Origin: Neurospora crassa OR74A
Lineage: Eukaryota; Ascomycota; Sordariomycetes; Sordariales; Sordariaceae
DNA: 64,000 nt
Assembly (NCBI RefSeq): GCF_000182925.2
Contig: NC_026501.1
Location: 3,823,917-3,887,916, forward strand
Reading direction: 5' to 3'
Each line of letters starts with the position of its first letter. Positions within the stretch are counted from its first letter, which is position 1. Positions 48,301 to 58,824 of the stretch are shown here, piece by piece. A program made the translations under genes and the position numbers. The notes under the pieces were generated by a model. It did no database searches and was not told where the DNA came from. It saw only the letters and a program-made list of their open reading frames with translations.

Positions 48301-49360
48301 TATTCTATAATTAATAGGAGTTACTAGTTATTAAAGCTATTAATTGTACTTACTACTATATATTTAATAGTACTGTCGAATTATAGTAGATTATATAGTA
48401 ATAGGGTAATAATTAAGCGTTATTTAGGGATATACTTAAAGGATTATAAAATAATCTTCTAATTTATTAATATTAGGATTTATTAAAAATATAAATTTAA
48501 ATACTATTACTATGAGAAGAGTAAGATAGGTTTGCTAATACTCTTCGTATTTATCCTAAGTGTGAAGACATAGTTGCGTACAATATTTAATATTTAGAAG
48601 TATTATATTAACTATATTTTATAATAAGGGCGCAATACGAAGGAACTAGCGCTAAAGATATTAACCCTACTAAAATTAATAATCTACAAATTGAACTACT
48701 ATTAATATTTAATAGCCGGGTTATATTCATTAAAATCTCTAAACTAAGGTTAACTTAATTAATAGTATTTTAAGCACTATCTTCGATATTACTTAGGATA
48801 TTAATTTTCCTAATAAAGATATATATAATAAAGAACGTCCTTATAGAACTCCCTTTATAATATTAGTTAAATTCAATTGGTATATTAGTCCTTACTATTT
48901 TCTTAATTAAAAAGACTAAGAAAGATTTTAAAATATAGTCCCAATCTTTAAAATTACAAAGGACTTCCTATTAAATAGGAATATTTAATATCAAAAAATA
49001 TAATTCCCATTAGTTATTGTATATACTATTATAGTATATAAGTTATAAGGCTCTATACTTAATATAGCCGTACTAAATATTTCCAAGAAGGACTTTTAAA
49101 TTAGGCTTATATATATATCTTACTCTCGGATTAAAACTTTATAAGGCCTTATATTTAATAAACCTTTTAACTTAAACACTCTACATATAACCTTAAATTG
49201 TACCTTTATAATACGGGCTATTAATAAAGTAAGGAAATTACTAGAGAAACTTCTAATCCCAAATATTTAAATATAAATACTAAGACTCCGGGTACCCGGT
49301 ATTACTACTTCCGGTTCAATACCAACTCTAAATAAATATAATATAAATAATACTTTTAAG
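45400..49360 (+). pseudogene. Helitron-2 RepHel (HUH Rep plus PIF1-like helicase)
   Basis: One frame (codon starts divisible by 3) is followed from at least 45860 to 49300 without a visible frameshift. ILAIFVIFNTANIY is near 46005-46055. The HUH site is GSSYNYSVY, with the two former His codons at 46272-46274 and 46278-46280 now TAT. YITKYYSK at 46806-46829 has the paired Tyr of Rep. Walker A is near 47859-47895, decayed to VNNCRGIRKLYF. ANNINGQTLYSLFKF is near 48000, INEKLMLG near 48155, LLLSDFYQL near 48225, and ISYSRIKTLQGLIFNKPF near 49110. Known RepHel proteins nick, unwind and replicate the strand during transposition. The N-terminus is uncertain. Confidence 0.83.
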
Positions 49361-49825
49361 CGTACCTTCTATTAATAATATTTATAATTGCTCCTTCTAT
49401 CTTATTTTATATCTAGTATTTAAGTTCTTTCTCTTTCTCTCTTCCCTCTCCCTCTTTCTCTTATATTTAACTCTTCATTACTTTTATCAACCATCAACTA
49501 TTAACTATATTAATCATTTTCGAAAACGATAATTTCGAACTCGAGTAGCACTTTAATAATATGTTAAAAGAAGAAGAAGAGTACCGTAATTTGCTCGCCC
49601 TTAAGCGCTAATATACTACTACTAGTTAGGTTAGTACTAAAATATTACTACTAACTAAAAATGACTTTCTATATAAGAAGAAGACTACGGCTATCCTTAG
49701 CCTTAATTTTCCTATCCGTTTAAAGTAGTATATTACCCTTATTATTAAGTATAATTTAGATTATTCTAATTTGGGTTTCAGGTAGTCGAATCTTACTATT
49801 GGTTTGGAACCTTATTTAATAATTT
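49361..49825 (+). other. Helitron-2 3' flank of RepHel
   Basis: It matches Helitron-1 at 23740-24110 on the reverse complement, including the former GTTGATG repeats and a CT-rich tract (49420-49450). No ORF is recognisable. Confidence 0.5.
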
Positions 49826-50405
49826 AAAAAAAAAAAAAAAAAAAAAAAGAAAGGAGTTTAGTTCGATTTATTCCGCGTACCCTAGTCGAATACCTTATAG
49901 TATACCCTTTTTTAGAATAACTGTCAATAGTACTGAGAAATAGTACGTTTTACGGCGGTCTTACATCTCCTATTTCCCCGGAAACGGCCTATACGTAGTT
50001 AATACTAGAAGATTGGAAAATAAGGAGGATTTGAGAGAGGTTAGTAGTATAATAATTGAGTGTTTAAAGAAGAAATAAGGTATAAGTAGGGAGTTGAACG
50101 TACGAACTTTCTAATTTATACTAGTAGTAGCTACGGGCGTCCTATATAAACCGTTATACTATAAGCGTCCCCGTAGTACCCTGGGGGGGGGGGTTGGTGA
50201 TAGTAGGGTAATTGGAAGTAGATTATATAGGTTAATTGGAACGTTTTAAATGTATTTATTGAGTTTAATTGGGTTTATAGGTAAAATAATAGAAAGATTC
50301 GCGGAAGGGGTTAAATCTAGTAATGTTTTGGCTGGTGTTGTGCCCCTGAGTGCGAACTCGAGTTGCTAAGAGCCTTCCCGTACTTCCCGTCTTGGTATTT
50401 CTTGG
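49826..50405 (-). ncRNA. tRNA-like Pol III promoter module (copy 2)
   Basis: On the minus strand, A-box-like TAGTATAACGG (50151-50161 complement) and B-box-like CGTTCAACTCCC (50089-50100 complement) precede a 23-T run (A23 on the plus strand at 49826-49848). The spacing matches copy 1. It is convergent with RepHel, as in Helitron-1. A run of 11 G lies at 50183-50193, just outside the tRNA-like head. RIP-type changes are present, but both boxes stay recognisable. Confidence 0.5.
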
Positions 50406-50503
50406 CATTACCTGACTTGCTTACGTAATGTGGATCCAAAGCACGCTTCAATATACAGCGGGCGTTGCTTGAACTCGGGATCCAGCTTCACACCGGTGTC
50501 TAA

Positions 50504-52690
50504 GAATTATTTTTAATAAGGAGGATATTTAGAATGTATTCTCCCGGATAGCGCTAAATAAAGCCCCCGGGGTCGACTAATATTTAAATAGATTTTTAAA
50601 ATTATATAGGTAATTATTCTAGTAGGCTATAATATATTTAGTATCCGCTAGCTTCCGATTCGGCTACTTCCTATAGTAGTTTAAGGATATAAAGGTAATT
50701 ATCTTTAAGAAGCCCGGAAAGAGTGCCGCCCAATGCAAGTTAGCGGGCGTATAGAAATTAATATTATTATTTAATAATATAAGAAAAATCTTTAAAGTAT
50801 TTATAATTAAGAAATTTACGTAGGTAGCCGAAGAGTTCATTTTCTTATCAGAGGGTTAAATAAGTAACCGAATAAATTGTTCGATAGAGTTTGTAGTCCG
50901 GGTAGTTATTAATATAGTATATACGGTTTAGAAATTCAGGGTTGTAACGTCCCTTATACTCCTAAATTTGAAAGGAGCGTTCGATAGAATTAACTATAGG
51001 TAGTTTTTATATACCCTATAGGAAATATAACTCCCAATATAGATTATTAAGTAAGTAACGAACTTTATTACTAGTAAGAAAGGTTCCTTCTTTTTCAATA
51101 ACGAAACGTCCCGCCCCTACGGAATTATTATCAGTATACTATAAAGTTCCCCCCTCTCTCTTATTTTATTTATTCTCTTTATTACTTTATTATATTAGAA
51201 GCTAGTAATAACCCCGAATATAATTATAGTCAGTTTTGTAAATAATACTAATATTATAGTAGTAATTTATACTATTAAAGAGAATTACTGAATATTGTAA
51301 GTAGTATAGGAGGTATATTTAGAATAGGTAGGGGTGAGAAGTATAGAATTCGAAGTAATTAAAATAGAGTTAATATATTTTATACGGACGAGGGTACTAA
51401 GGATGGAAACTCTCTAATTTAGGGATATTGTATTTTAATTAATAGAATTAAGATAATTCTTAAGGGTATAGTTAGATTGTAAATTTAATTATAGGGCTTA
51501 TATAAAAGTAGTAAAATAGAAAATAATAACCTAAACGAATATATTTATAAAATTAGTAGCGAAAATATAGAGTTACTCCTTTATTCGGGTAAGGAAAATA
51601 TATATTAAATATATTCGCAATACTATTATATATAGAACCTTAGTATTCTATTAGCTAATTGAAGTTTATAGGAAATTATAAAGGATTGTAATTGGGTTAG
51701 CGAAATATTAAATTAAATACTTATGAATTATTATCAGGGCGTATAAAATTATATTAATAAAAAACCTAGAAATAAAAATATTCTATCCGCCATTCGATTT
51801 CTATTTTAATAAAAGGGTCCGGGCCTTCGAAGAAAGGTTTATCCGGACGGATTAAGCCCGGTTCGTTTAGGGGATAATAATTTAGGTATTTAATTATATT
51901 TAAGTATAATAATTGAGAGGTTAACTACCCGTTAATAAATTAGAAAATAGTATAGTTAAGGTACGATAGGTTGAAGAATAGGCGTTAATAGAGAAATTAC
52001 TAATAATAATAGCCGGTCCTCCTCCGGATTTAGGGACCTTATTACTACTATTGTAAATTTTAGAACTAATAGCCGCTAATTAGGAAGAATAGTTAAAAGA
52101 TATAATGAATTAGGAATAGGTATTATACTATAACTACTACCTAATAGTAGTAATAGTAAAATTAAGGTAATAGTACAAATTTACTATTACTAACCTTACT
52201 CTTAAATTTAGTAGAGAGGCTATTTAATAATATATAGTTAGTATAAAGAAGAAGAAAAGAAGATACTAAAAATTAGGAGAAAACGAAGAAGAATTATACT
52301 TACTAATTAAAGTAAAGAGCTCCCTCTTAATTTAAACTAAAACGGAAATTATTAACCTCCGGGCCTCCCTTTATAGGAGGAAAGTATTAAACGTCCTAAC
52401 CCTTATTTATACTTATAAGTTCGAAAAAGAGACTTTTGCCTATATTATTTTAAATTACTTTAATACGGATATTAACTTCTAAAATAACCTGGAAGTTTAG
52501 CTATTAATAAAAGAGGAACTTCAAAAATTCTTAGATAATAGAATTAAAACCGAAAGAATTCTATTGTAGGCGTTAAAGTTAGGGAAGTTGAGAGAATACT
52601 ATTTAATAATCGAATTGGAGGAGGAGTAGTGCGAAGAGATTGCGAAGTACTTTTAAGAAGAATATAGAATATTAATAATACTGAAATAAA
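50504..52690 (+). pseudogene. LINE-C ORF2: reverse transcriptase and C-terminal zinc region
   Basis: It resumes after Helitron-2 with ALNKAPGVD near 50560, then KKPGKSAA near 50712. TSLILLNLKGAFDRINYRW near 50950 retains the FDR of the RT A-motif. FVNN at 51235-51246 replaces catalytic FADD. The C-terminal Tad1-type region reads INLRASLYRRKVLN near 52350-52395, with a decayed Cys/His cluster to about 52460. ORF2 ends near 52670. It aligns with LINE-A over its full length, and the frames agree. It lacks an intact active site and has many TAG/TAA stops. Confidence 0.8.
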
Positions 52691-53060
52691 AGGATAGGAA
52701 CGGGGAGGAAATAATTATATTAATTATAGGAGTTATTTAAATTGTAATTATAGTAAGAACCGAAAAATATTATTTAACGAGCATTTAATTACACTTAAAA
52801 AGCTACTCGAATAGTTCTATTATACGAACCTAATTTATAGTAACCTTATAGTATTATTAAATTTAATTATTATTTATAAGGGGGCGGCTAGGAATATCGA
52901 TAGCTATAGGGCTACTAAGAATAGAATTATTACTATTAAAATTAAAACCTATATAAATAGGAATAGTAAAACTACTACTACCGGATATAATATATATAAG
53001 AGTAATAGTACTACTACTAAAATTAAATACAATCTAAACTGGGTTTATAGTACTATTATC
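52691..53060 (+). other. LINE-C 3' UTR, truncated
   Basis: It matches LINE-A 9030-9385 and stops mid-UTR at TACTATTATC (53060), where the GC-rich start of the gypsy element begins. The gypsy insertion or a later rearrangement therefore removed or displaced the rest. Confidence 0.65.
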
Positions 53061-53280
53061 ATGGCTCAGTCCCATGACTGCCCAGAGGTCCCATGACTGC
53101 CCAGAATTCACGTGGCTACGCGCCTTCACAACGCGCTCCACTACACCTTAACAGACCTTGGCACGCGTATACTACAAAACCCCGCGCAACCAGCCCACCT
53201 TTATACTTTTACTCTTTTTCTCTTTAGTTTTAATATTGTATTAAATTGCACTACAACCTCCTTAAGCTAACTTACTCTCG
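53061..53280 (+). repeat. Probable gypsy 5' LTR or leader
   Basis: An abrupt change to GC-richer DNA. The 17-bp TCCCATGACTGCCCAGA is present twice in tandem (53070-53086 and 53089-53105). A CT-rich stretch lies near 53210-53230. Only one copy is in the window, so LTR status cannot be confirmed here. Confidence 0.45.
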
Positions 53281-53339
53281 TAATTGTATACGCCCTTATA
53301 TAATATTAAAATTAAAACTTATTAAAACCGGGGATAATA

Positions 53340-56300
53340 ACTATAATATCCTAACCCAAAATATCGATACCCGAAGTCGTCTATTTAAGCGTAAATAATA
53401 ATAATAAGAACCTAATAATACTTAAAATCGCTATAACCGACTACTTAAATTGTAAGAACCCGATAGTTATAACCGACCGTAGTAAGAACCTAATACTGTA
53501 AGATCTTACTTCGAGACCTGTATTTACTATAGTCGAAAGTAACGAACCCTAATATAATAAACCTTAGTAATTAGCCTAAGGGTAGTCCGACGGTTAAGAG
53601 CTATACTCTAAATTATATTAATATTAATATTAAAGAAGTTGAGATACCTTCCCCTATTATTACTTATCCTTAATTATTAAATTAACTTTTTACCCCTCCT
53701 ATTAATAATTAGAATTAAAATTGCCCCTTACCCAATTCTTCTATAGCCCGAGATTTATCCGCGCTATATAACTATATTACTACCTAATAAAGTATACCCA
53801 ATCGCCTACCCCCTATTAAAGATAAGACTAGTATAGACGGACCTATTGAAAACTCTTAACCGTTGTAATATTAAAAAATATATTTCAATATCGAATTAAT
53901 TTATAATATTTAAAATAAAGTCCCCTTAACACGTTCTTCTATTAAGCGTATATCCTTAAATGCCCGGGAACCTAATAAAATAATTCCTATAACTTGAACC
54001 GAGAATTCCGAACCTAAGGATTTCGCCCGGTATATTCGATAAGAAATATAAAACCTTTACTAAATTAATATTATACTTAAAATAAGTAGTAAACGCCTTA
54101 CCCCCTCCTTTAATAATTTAATAAATAATATTATTAATAAAGCGAACTATATAGCTAACGCTTTTACTAATTATTATAGTTTCGGATATATCTATTTCCA
54201 ACCCTTTACCGAAGATAGATAGAAATTAACTGTCCTAGGATCCCTAAAAGGAGTAATAACCTTAATCTAATTTACTAATACATATAACCAAAACCCTACT
54301 ACAATATAGAATAAGGTCCGCGTCCGCTTTTTATCTCTATAAACCTTCTACATATCTATTAATAACCTAATAGAAATAATAGGGTATATAAATACTATAA
54401 TTTATAAAATATATTCCTTTATTATATACTTCATTTAAAAGACTAAAGAGTAAGATACAACTATCGCTCAAATTAAAAACGAATATAATATTGTTATAAA
54501 TATATTTAAAGGAAATATTAATTAGTAAAAGCGCTTTACTAATATAGAAGTTGAACGCCGGTAATTAGAAGAGATATTGTATAAAGAATATAAGAAGGTT
54601 AAATATATATAGATATCCTACAACGAATCGTTAACCAAATTCGCGGCTAACTACAATCTTCGTATTAATAAAACCGTTAAGGCCTATATAAATAAACTAT
54701 CCGCCGAAAGGACTATAAATTAAACTAAAATCGCCTGCTTTAAAGGTAAGGTTAACGCCCTAGTAGTACAATTTAATAACGCTAAAGTCCGTACTAACTT
54801 AAAAGGTACTACTATCCCTACTAATTCGGAAGATTTCTAGCAATAAATCCTTACCTTCGAACAAACTATTAATAATATAAAGATTAAATTACTCTCCTTA
54901 CGTAAGGAGAAGAAGGCAGCCGACGTTTCTATTAATATATTCCAAAAGAAGTTTTAAATAGCTAAGGACAAGGTTAATATACTAGAAAAGAGTAACCAAT
55001 TCCTTAAAAAATCGTTAATAGTAGAAGATATTCCTATTCTACGAACTTTAATTAAAAAAATAATTAAATAAAACTTTATTAATAACTTTATTAAAGCTAC
55101 GTAGAATAATTTTTATAAAAAACGTTGAATATATATCTCCCCGGCCTGAAAAGTTTCCGAGGCTTTTAATAATACCCTCTAAAATTGGAGAAACCCTACT
55201 AATACTAATAATTTAATATAGACTAATAAAATTCTAAGTAATAGGAAGAATAGTTTAATATTTAATAATATAAGCGACCCTAATTCCTCTAATAAGGAAT
55301 CCAAATTGGATTAAACTAATAGTAATAGTAATAAGTATTATAAGAAACGATCCAAAAAAACTTTTATTCGTCCATCTTCTAATACTTTACTTAGACCTAG
55401 CTCTAAGCAATCCTCTTATACCTTTAATAGCTAAAGTAAAAAATCTATTAAAGTATTCGATATCCCTTTATTTTACAGTAAATTAAGTAAGGATAAAGTA
55501 TCCTTTAAAATATAATTATTCTAAATCTATAGTATATTAGAAATTAATGCTAATTATTTTACTTTTAAAAGAGTAGCGTTTAATATTATTATAAGACATT
55601 TAAGAGGGAAGGTAGATAAAGCTATTCTACCTTTTGTTTACGAATATAATAATAACCCCCTGCGCTTAATGATTATTGAAGAATTATTAAATTACCTAAA
55701 AAAGAATTATTTAAATGAGAATATTAAAGAAAAGGCTAATATAGAATTTGAAAAGCTAATTATAAAGGAGAATAAGTATTTCTAAAACTTTAAAATTAAA
55801 TTCGTCTGCTTAGCGGGACAAATATATATCCTTTCTTATTACTTGAAATTTACTATAAAGCGTAAGATCCCTAAACGATTCCGCAATCCTACTATAGTAA
55901 TATATTTTAATAAGATTAAGAGCTTTAAAGATTATTATATAATTATTCAATTTATCGATAAAAATTACTAATTAGATACTACTACCCCTTTTACTTCTTC
56001 GATAAAAAGGTCTTGTTATAAAAGATTAGGGACGAAGACTGCAACCGCTACTATATCTAACCCTAGCCGAAATCGTCTACCTGGATCTTTATTCTTTTAT
56101 AAAAAGCTTAGCATTAAGAAATACTATTAACTCCAAGCCGAAGGTAAATATTTCATTTATAAAAAAGAAGGTTACCGAATATTAGAATATCCGGAACAAC
56201 CCCGCATCGAACGAACCTATAAGAAGTACAAAGCTTTTTAGCTTAATACTATAATAACTTCCCTCCCGGATATCCCCAACGGAATTATAATCATTAAATT

Positions 56301-56360
56301 GGATATTAAAAATTTAAAAGAAGAAGAAGCTATTCTTAAAAAGGAATTGAAAAATTAAGC
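53340..56360 (+). pseudogene. Gypsy gag with retrotransposon-capsid domain and zinc knuckle
   Basis: The frame with codon starts 1 mod 3 shows a capsid domain from about 55450 (FDIPLFYSKLSKDKVSF) to 55960, including IEFEKLIIKENKYFQNFKIK near 55740, typical of fungal gypsy gag. A zinc knuckle KYFIYKKEGYRILEYPE near 56146-56196 is C-x2-C-x4-H-x4-C with Cys and His changed to Tyr. Upstream (54400-55050) is a charged, probably coiled-coil stretch rich in Lys and Glu. Gag packages the RNA. The N-terminal half (53340-54300) has no motif I recognise and many stops. Pol continues in the -1 frame, as is common for gypsy elements. Confidence 0.65.
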
Positions 56361-56379
56361 TCCCTAAAGTAACTAGCCT

Positions 56380-57200
56380 CCTTCCTAAGTAAAATATCAA
56401 TTATATAAAAGGAAATTACAATAAAAGTACTAGTATTAGTAAATACCGTCCAATTAAGTAATTATCTAGGCAAAGGATCTTCTTTTCTAGTTAAATACAA
56501 GGTAATTCAAAATAGATTATTAATTTCTACAATTAAAATTTTAATTAATATAGAAGCCGATAGTTACTTTATTATAAGTAATATATTTACTAAACAATTA
56601 TAGTACCTATAGTTTAAAACTTATAATAATTTCCAACCCGGATATATTACCCCCTACTAATAAATTGATCCGAATATTATTAGCTAAGCTATAAAGGGCT
56701 ATATATATATCTAAAACTATAAATTCTATAATAAATAGATAATTATACTCCCGGGTCTTAGCCGAAATATAATTATTAGGAAGATATAACTAGAGCGATA
56801 CCGAATAATAGTCGATTATTACAATCAACTACTATATTTCCCGGATTCCCTAATCCCTACGCCTAATACTTATAATATTTAAATACTACAAACCGAACTC
56901 TTACGAAGTCCGGAATATTAAAAGGAAGTAGTTTAACCCAATAATTTAATAAATTAGGAAGATAAGTAGCGAATAGATGGAGCCCTCTTGCAAATATAAT
57001 ATTACTTATTAAAATAGGATATTAAAAAAATATAAAAGAATTTAATAGGGTAATAATAGAAATAGAAGGAGGAGGCCCCGGAATATTAAAAGTAAAAGAA
57101 GAAGTCTATTTAGGAGATGGAGCAATAGAATTTAACCTAAGAAATACATTAGAGGAAGAAAAAGCACTATAGAACCGCATTGCCGAATTGGAAATAAAGT
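56380..57200 (+). pseudogene. Gypsy protease region
   Basis: The frame with codon starts divisible by 3 contains ILINIEADSYFIISNIFTKQ near 56538-56597, a decayed retropepsin (family DTGAD-Y), and LPGLSRNIIIRKIQLERYRI near 56750-56810, where relatives read DVIIGRPWLE. The enzyme would cleave the gag-pol polyprotein. Past 57000 the charged sequence GGPGILKVKEEVYLGDGAIE is readable until the copia-2 insertion. The former catalytic Asp is Asn. Confidence 0.6.
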
Positions 57201-57211
57201 AAACCTTATTA

Positions 57212-57396
57212 TGTTGTGGTGTGGTATGGAGCGCCCAGACTGCTATTCACTGGCATTGGGCCTGCCCGAATTGCTCGGTCACATGTGGGGCCCATTAGGG
57301 CGCCACCACTATGTATTTTAGCCCTCCACAATTCTTTTCCTTTCTCGTTCTTAGCTTAGCACAATCAATACACTTTTTATACCCACAAGTCCAAGA
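57212..57396 (+). repeat. Copia-2 5' LTR
   Basis: 185 bp from TGTTGTGGTGTGGTATGGAG to AAGTCCAAGA. GC-rich compared with the interior. The LTR end is -GA in both copies rather than the usual -CA. Confidence 0.9.
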
Positions 57397-57408
57397 GGTT
57401 ATAAGCCC
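57397..57408 (+). promoter_or_regulatory. Copia-2 primer binding site
   Basis: GGTTATAAGCCC directly after the LTR is the copia-1 site GGTTATGAGCCC with one G-to-A change. It is complementary to the initiator tRNA-Met anticodon arm. Confidence 0.7.
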
Positions 57409-57779
57409 TCTGCACGCAATCTATTGTATCGCAATACTACGCGCAGCTATTTACTAAAACAATTAAAATTAAGAAGACGAACGATATCGGGCGCGAGTTA
57501 CTAAAACCAAGACGATAAGCGATATTGGGCGCAAATTAAGATTGTAATTTTATAATATCGGGTATATATTGTATATAAATACCATTCACGAGTCCCCTTC
57601 TTTCCTTCTATAAGTCCCTGAGAATCTTTATCGAATAGTAAAGTAAAAACAAAAGAACCGACCTATTAAGCGACAAAATCAATGAAAATCGTAAGCAACT
57701 CAAAATACGCCTACCTTCATACTATTATAATATCGATAAACGAGAATACGAATTACTAAGAAACCTAATACACTACTAA

Positions 57780-58824
57780 TTTAAATATTAACGACAATAG
57801 AGACAATAACACCATATCTTTCAACGCAACCACCCTAATCTCCCTAAAGGGCGAATCCAATCTTAAAGCCTAAATTCGTACTTTGAAGGTTGAATTTACA
57901 TTACAAAGTATTAAGTACTATATTACTTCTAACGTTACTAAACCCGCTATTAATAATATAATTAAGGCGGAGGATAAGAAACGCTATTTTTAATAGTAAA
58001 TAGATTGTGCTAAGGCGATAGTTATTATTTATTCTATAATTCGTAATAAAAAGGTTCAAAATACTTTATCTATTAACAGATAGGACGAAGATAATAACGA
58101 CCCCAAATACTTATTCGACTTTATTAAGAGTAGTATTTCTAGTATTACTAATAAGGCTAAGAGCGATATTTTCAATAAATATTAAACTATTAAGTATATA
58201 TCCTTTATTACTTTAGAGGCCTTCCTAATACGTTGGTAAACGTTGTGTAAGCGTATGAAGGATGTTAATTATAAAATTAACAATGTAGTCGAATTTACTA
58301 ACCTTTTCAACGCTATTAAGCACTCGTTCCCTGTTGAGGCTATACTGTGGGCTACAAATATAAATAAGAACGAGCTGACAACCGTCTCTTTTCTAGTTCG
58401 CTTGTCTACTCTAGCTAATACCTAGAAGAATTATACTAATATAATTATAGTAAAGGTTGAGATTAATATTAAGGATATAGTTAGGGAAATTAAAATCGAG
58501 GAGGATAGTAGCCTAAAGTACGTTAATTACAATATTTACCAAAAGAGGATCTTTAAAGGTTTGAAACATTACCCTTACAGTTATTATCAAGTCCCTAGAA
58601 CTCTAGACTACTAGTAGTATAAGCCTAATAAAGCGCTGGATATTTAGAAGAATAAAATAAAGGCGGCGGTTTTTAAGAAGAATAACAGTACTACTATAGT
58701 TATTGTAAATAATAATACTAATATTAATAACCCGCTTACAGTTTCTAATATTAATTCCAACTTATTGTTTAGTTTTAAAGGATTATCTTTTAATAATAAT
58801 TAGGATAAGGAGGATTTTTATTAG
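57780..58824 (+). pseudogene. Copia-2 gag
   Basis: The frame with codon starts 1 mod 3 is alignable with copia-1 gag: MCKRMKDVNYKINNVVEF at 58243 corresponds to MLRKRIKDAKFKIDDDFEV. A zinc region YNIYQKRIFKGLKHYPYSYY near 58530-58590 has Cys and His converted to Tyr. It ends DFY then TAG at 58822-58824, at the same place as copia-1 gag ends (DFC then TAG). Gag is structural. Stops are scattered through it. Confidence 0.7.

Larger units (their letters stand above)
41821..50503 (+). mobile_element. Helitron-2, rolling-circle transposon in LINE-C ORF2
   Basis: About 8.7 kb between two parts of LINE-C ORF2. LINE coding stops at ...TTCAACTATTCA and resumes at ATTATTTTTAATAAGG with ALNKAPGVD shortly after. 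The 5' end begins (TC)AGGGGTGGATAAC. The 3' end has a perfect palindrome ACACCGGTGT (50490-50499) followed by CTAA (50500-50503), which fits the hairpin-plus-CTRR end of Helitrons. It encodes RepHel on the plus strand. The exact boundary is uncertain by about five bases, because no uninterrupted LINE copy covers this site. Confidence 0.72.
21856..53060 (+). mobile_element. LINE-C, Tad1-like LINE broken by two Helitrons
   Basis: The pieces at 21856-23055, 39904-41820 and 50504-53060 join in order into one LINE: 5' end, ORF1, CCHC knuckles, apurinic-type endonuclease, RT, C-terminal zinc region and the start of the 3' UTR. The first gap is Helitron-1 and the second is Helitron-2. The LINE ends at 53060 where a gypsy element begins. 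It is the most complete LINE here and shows the family's ancestral layout. RIP stops occur throughout. Confidence 0.78.
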
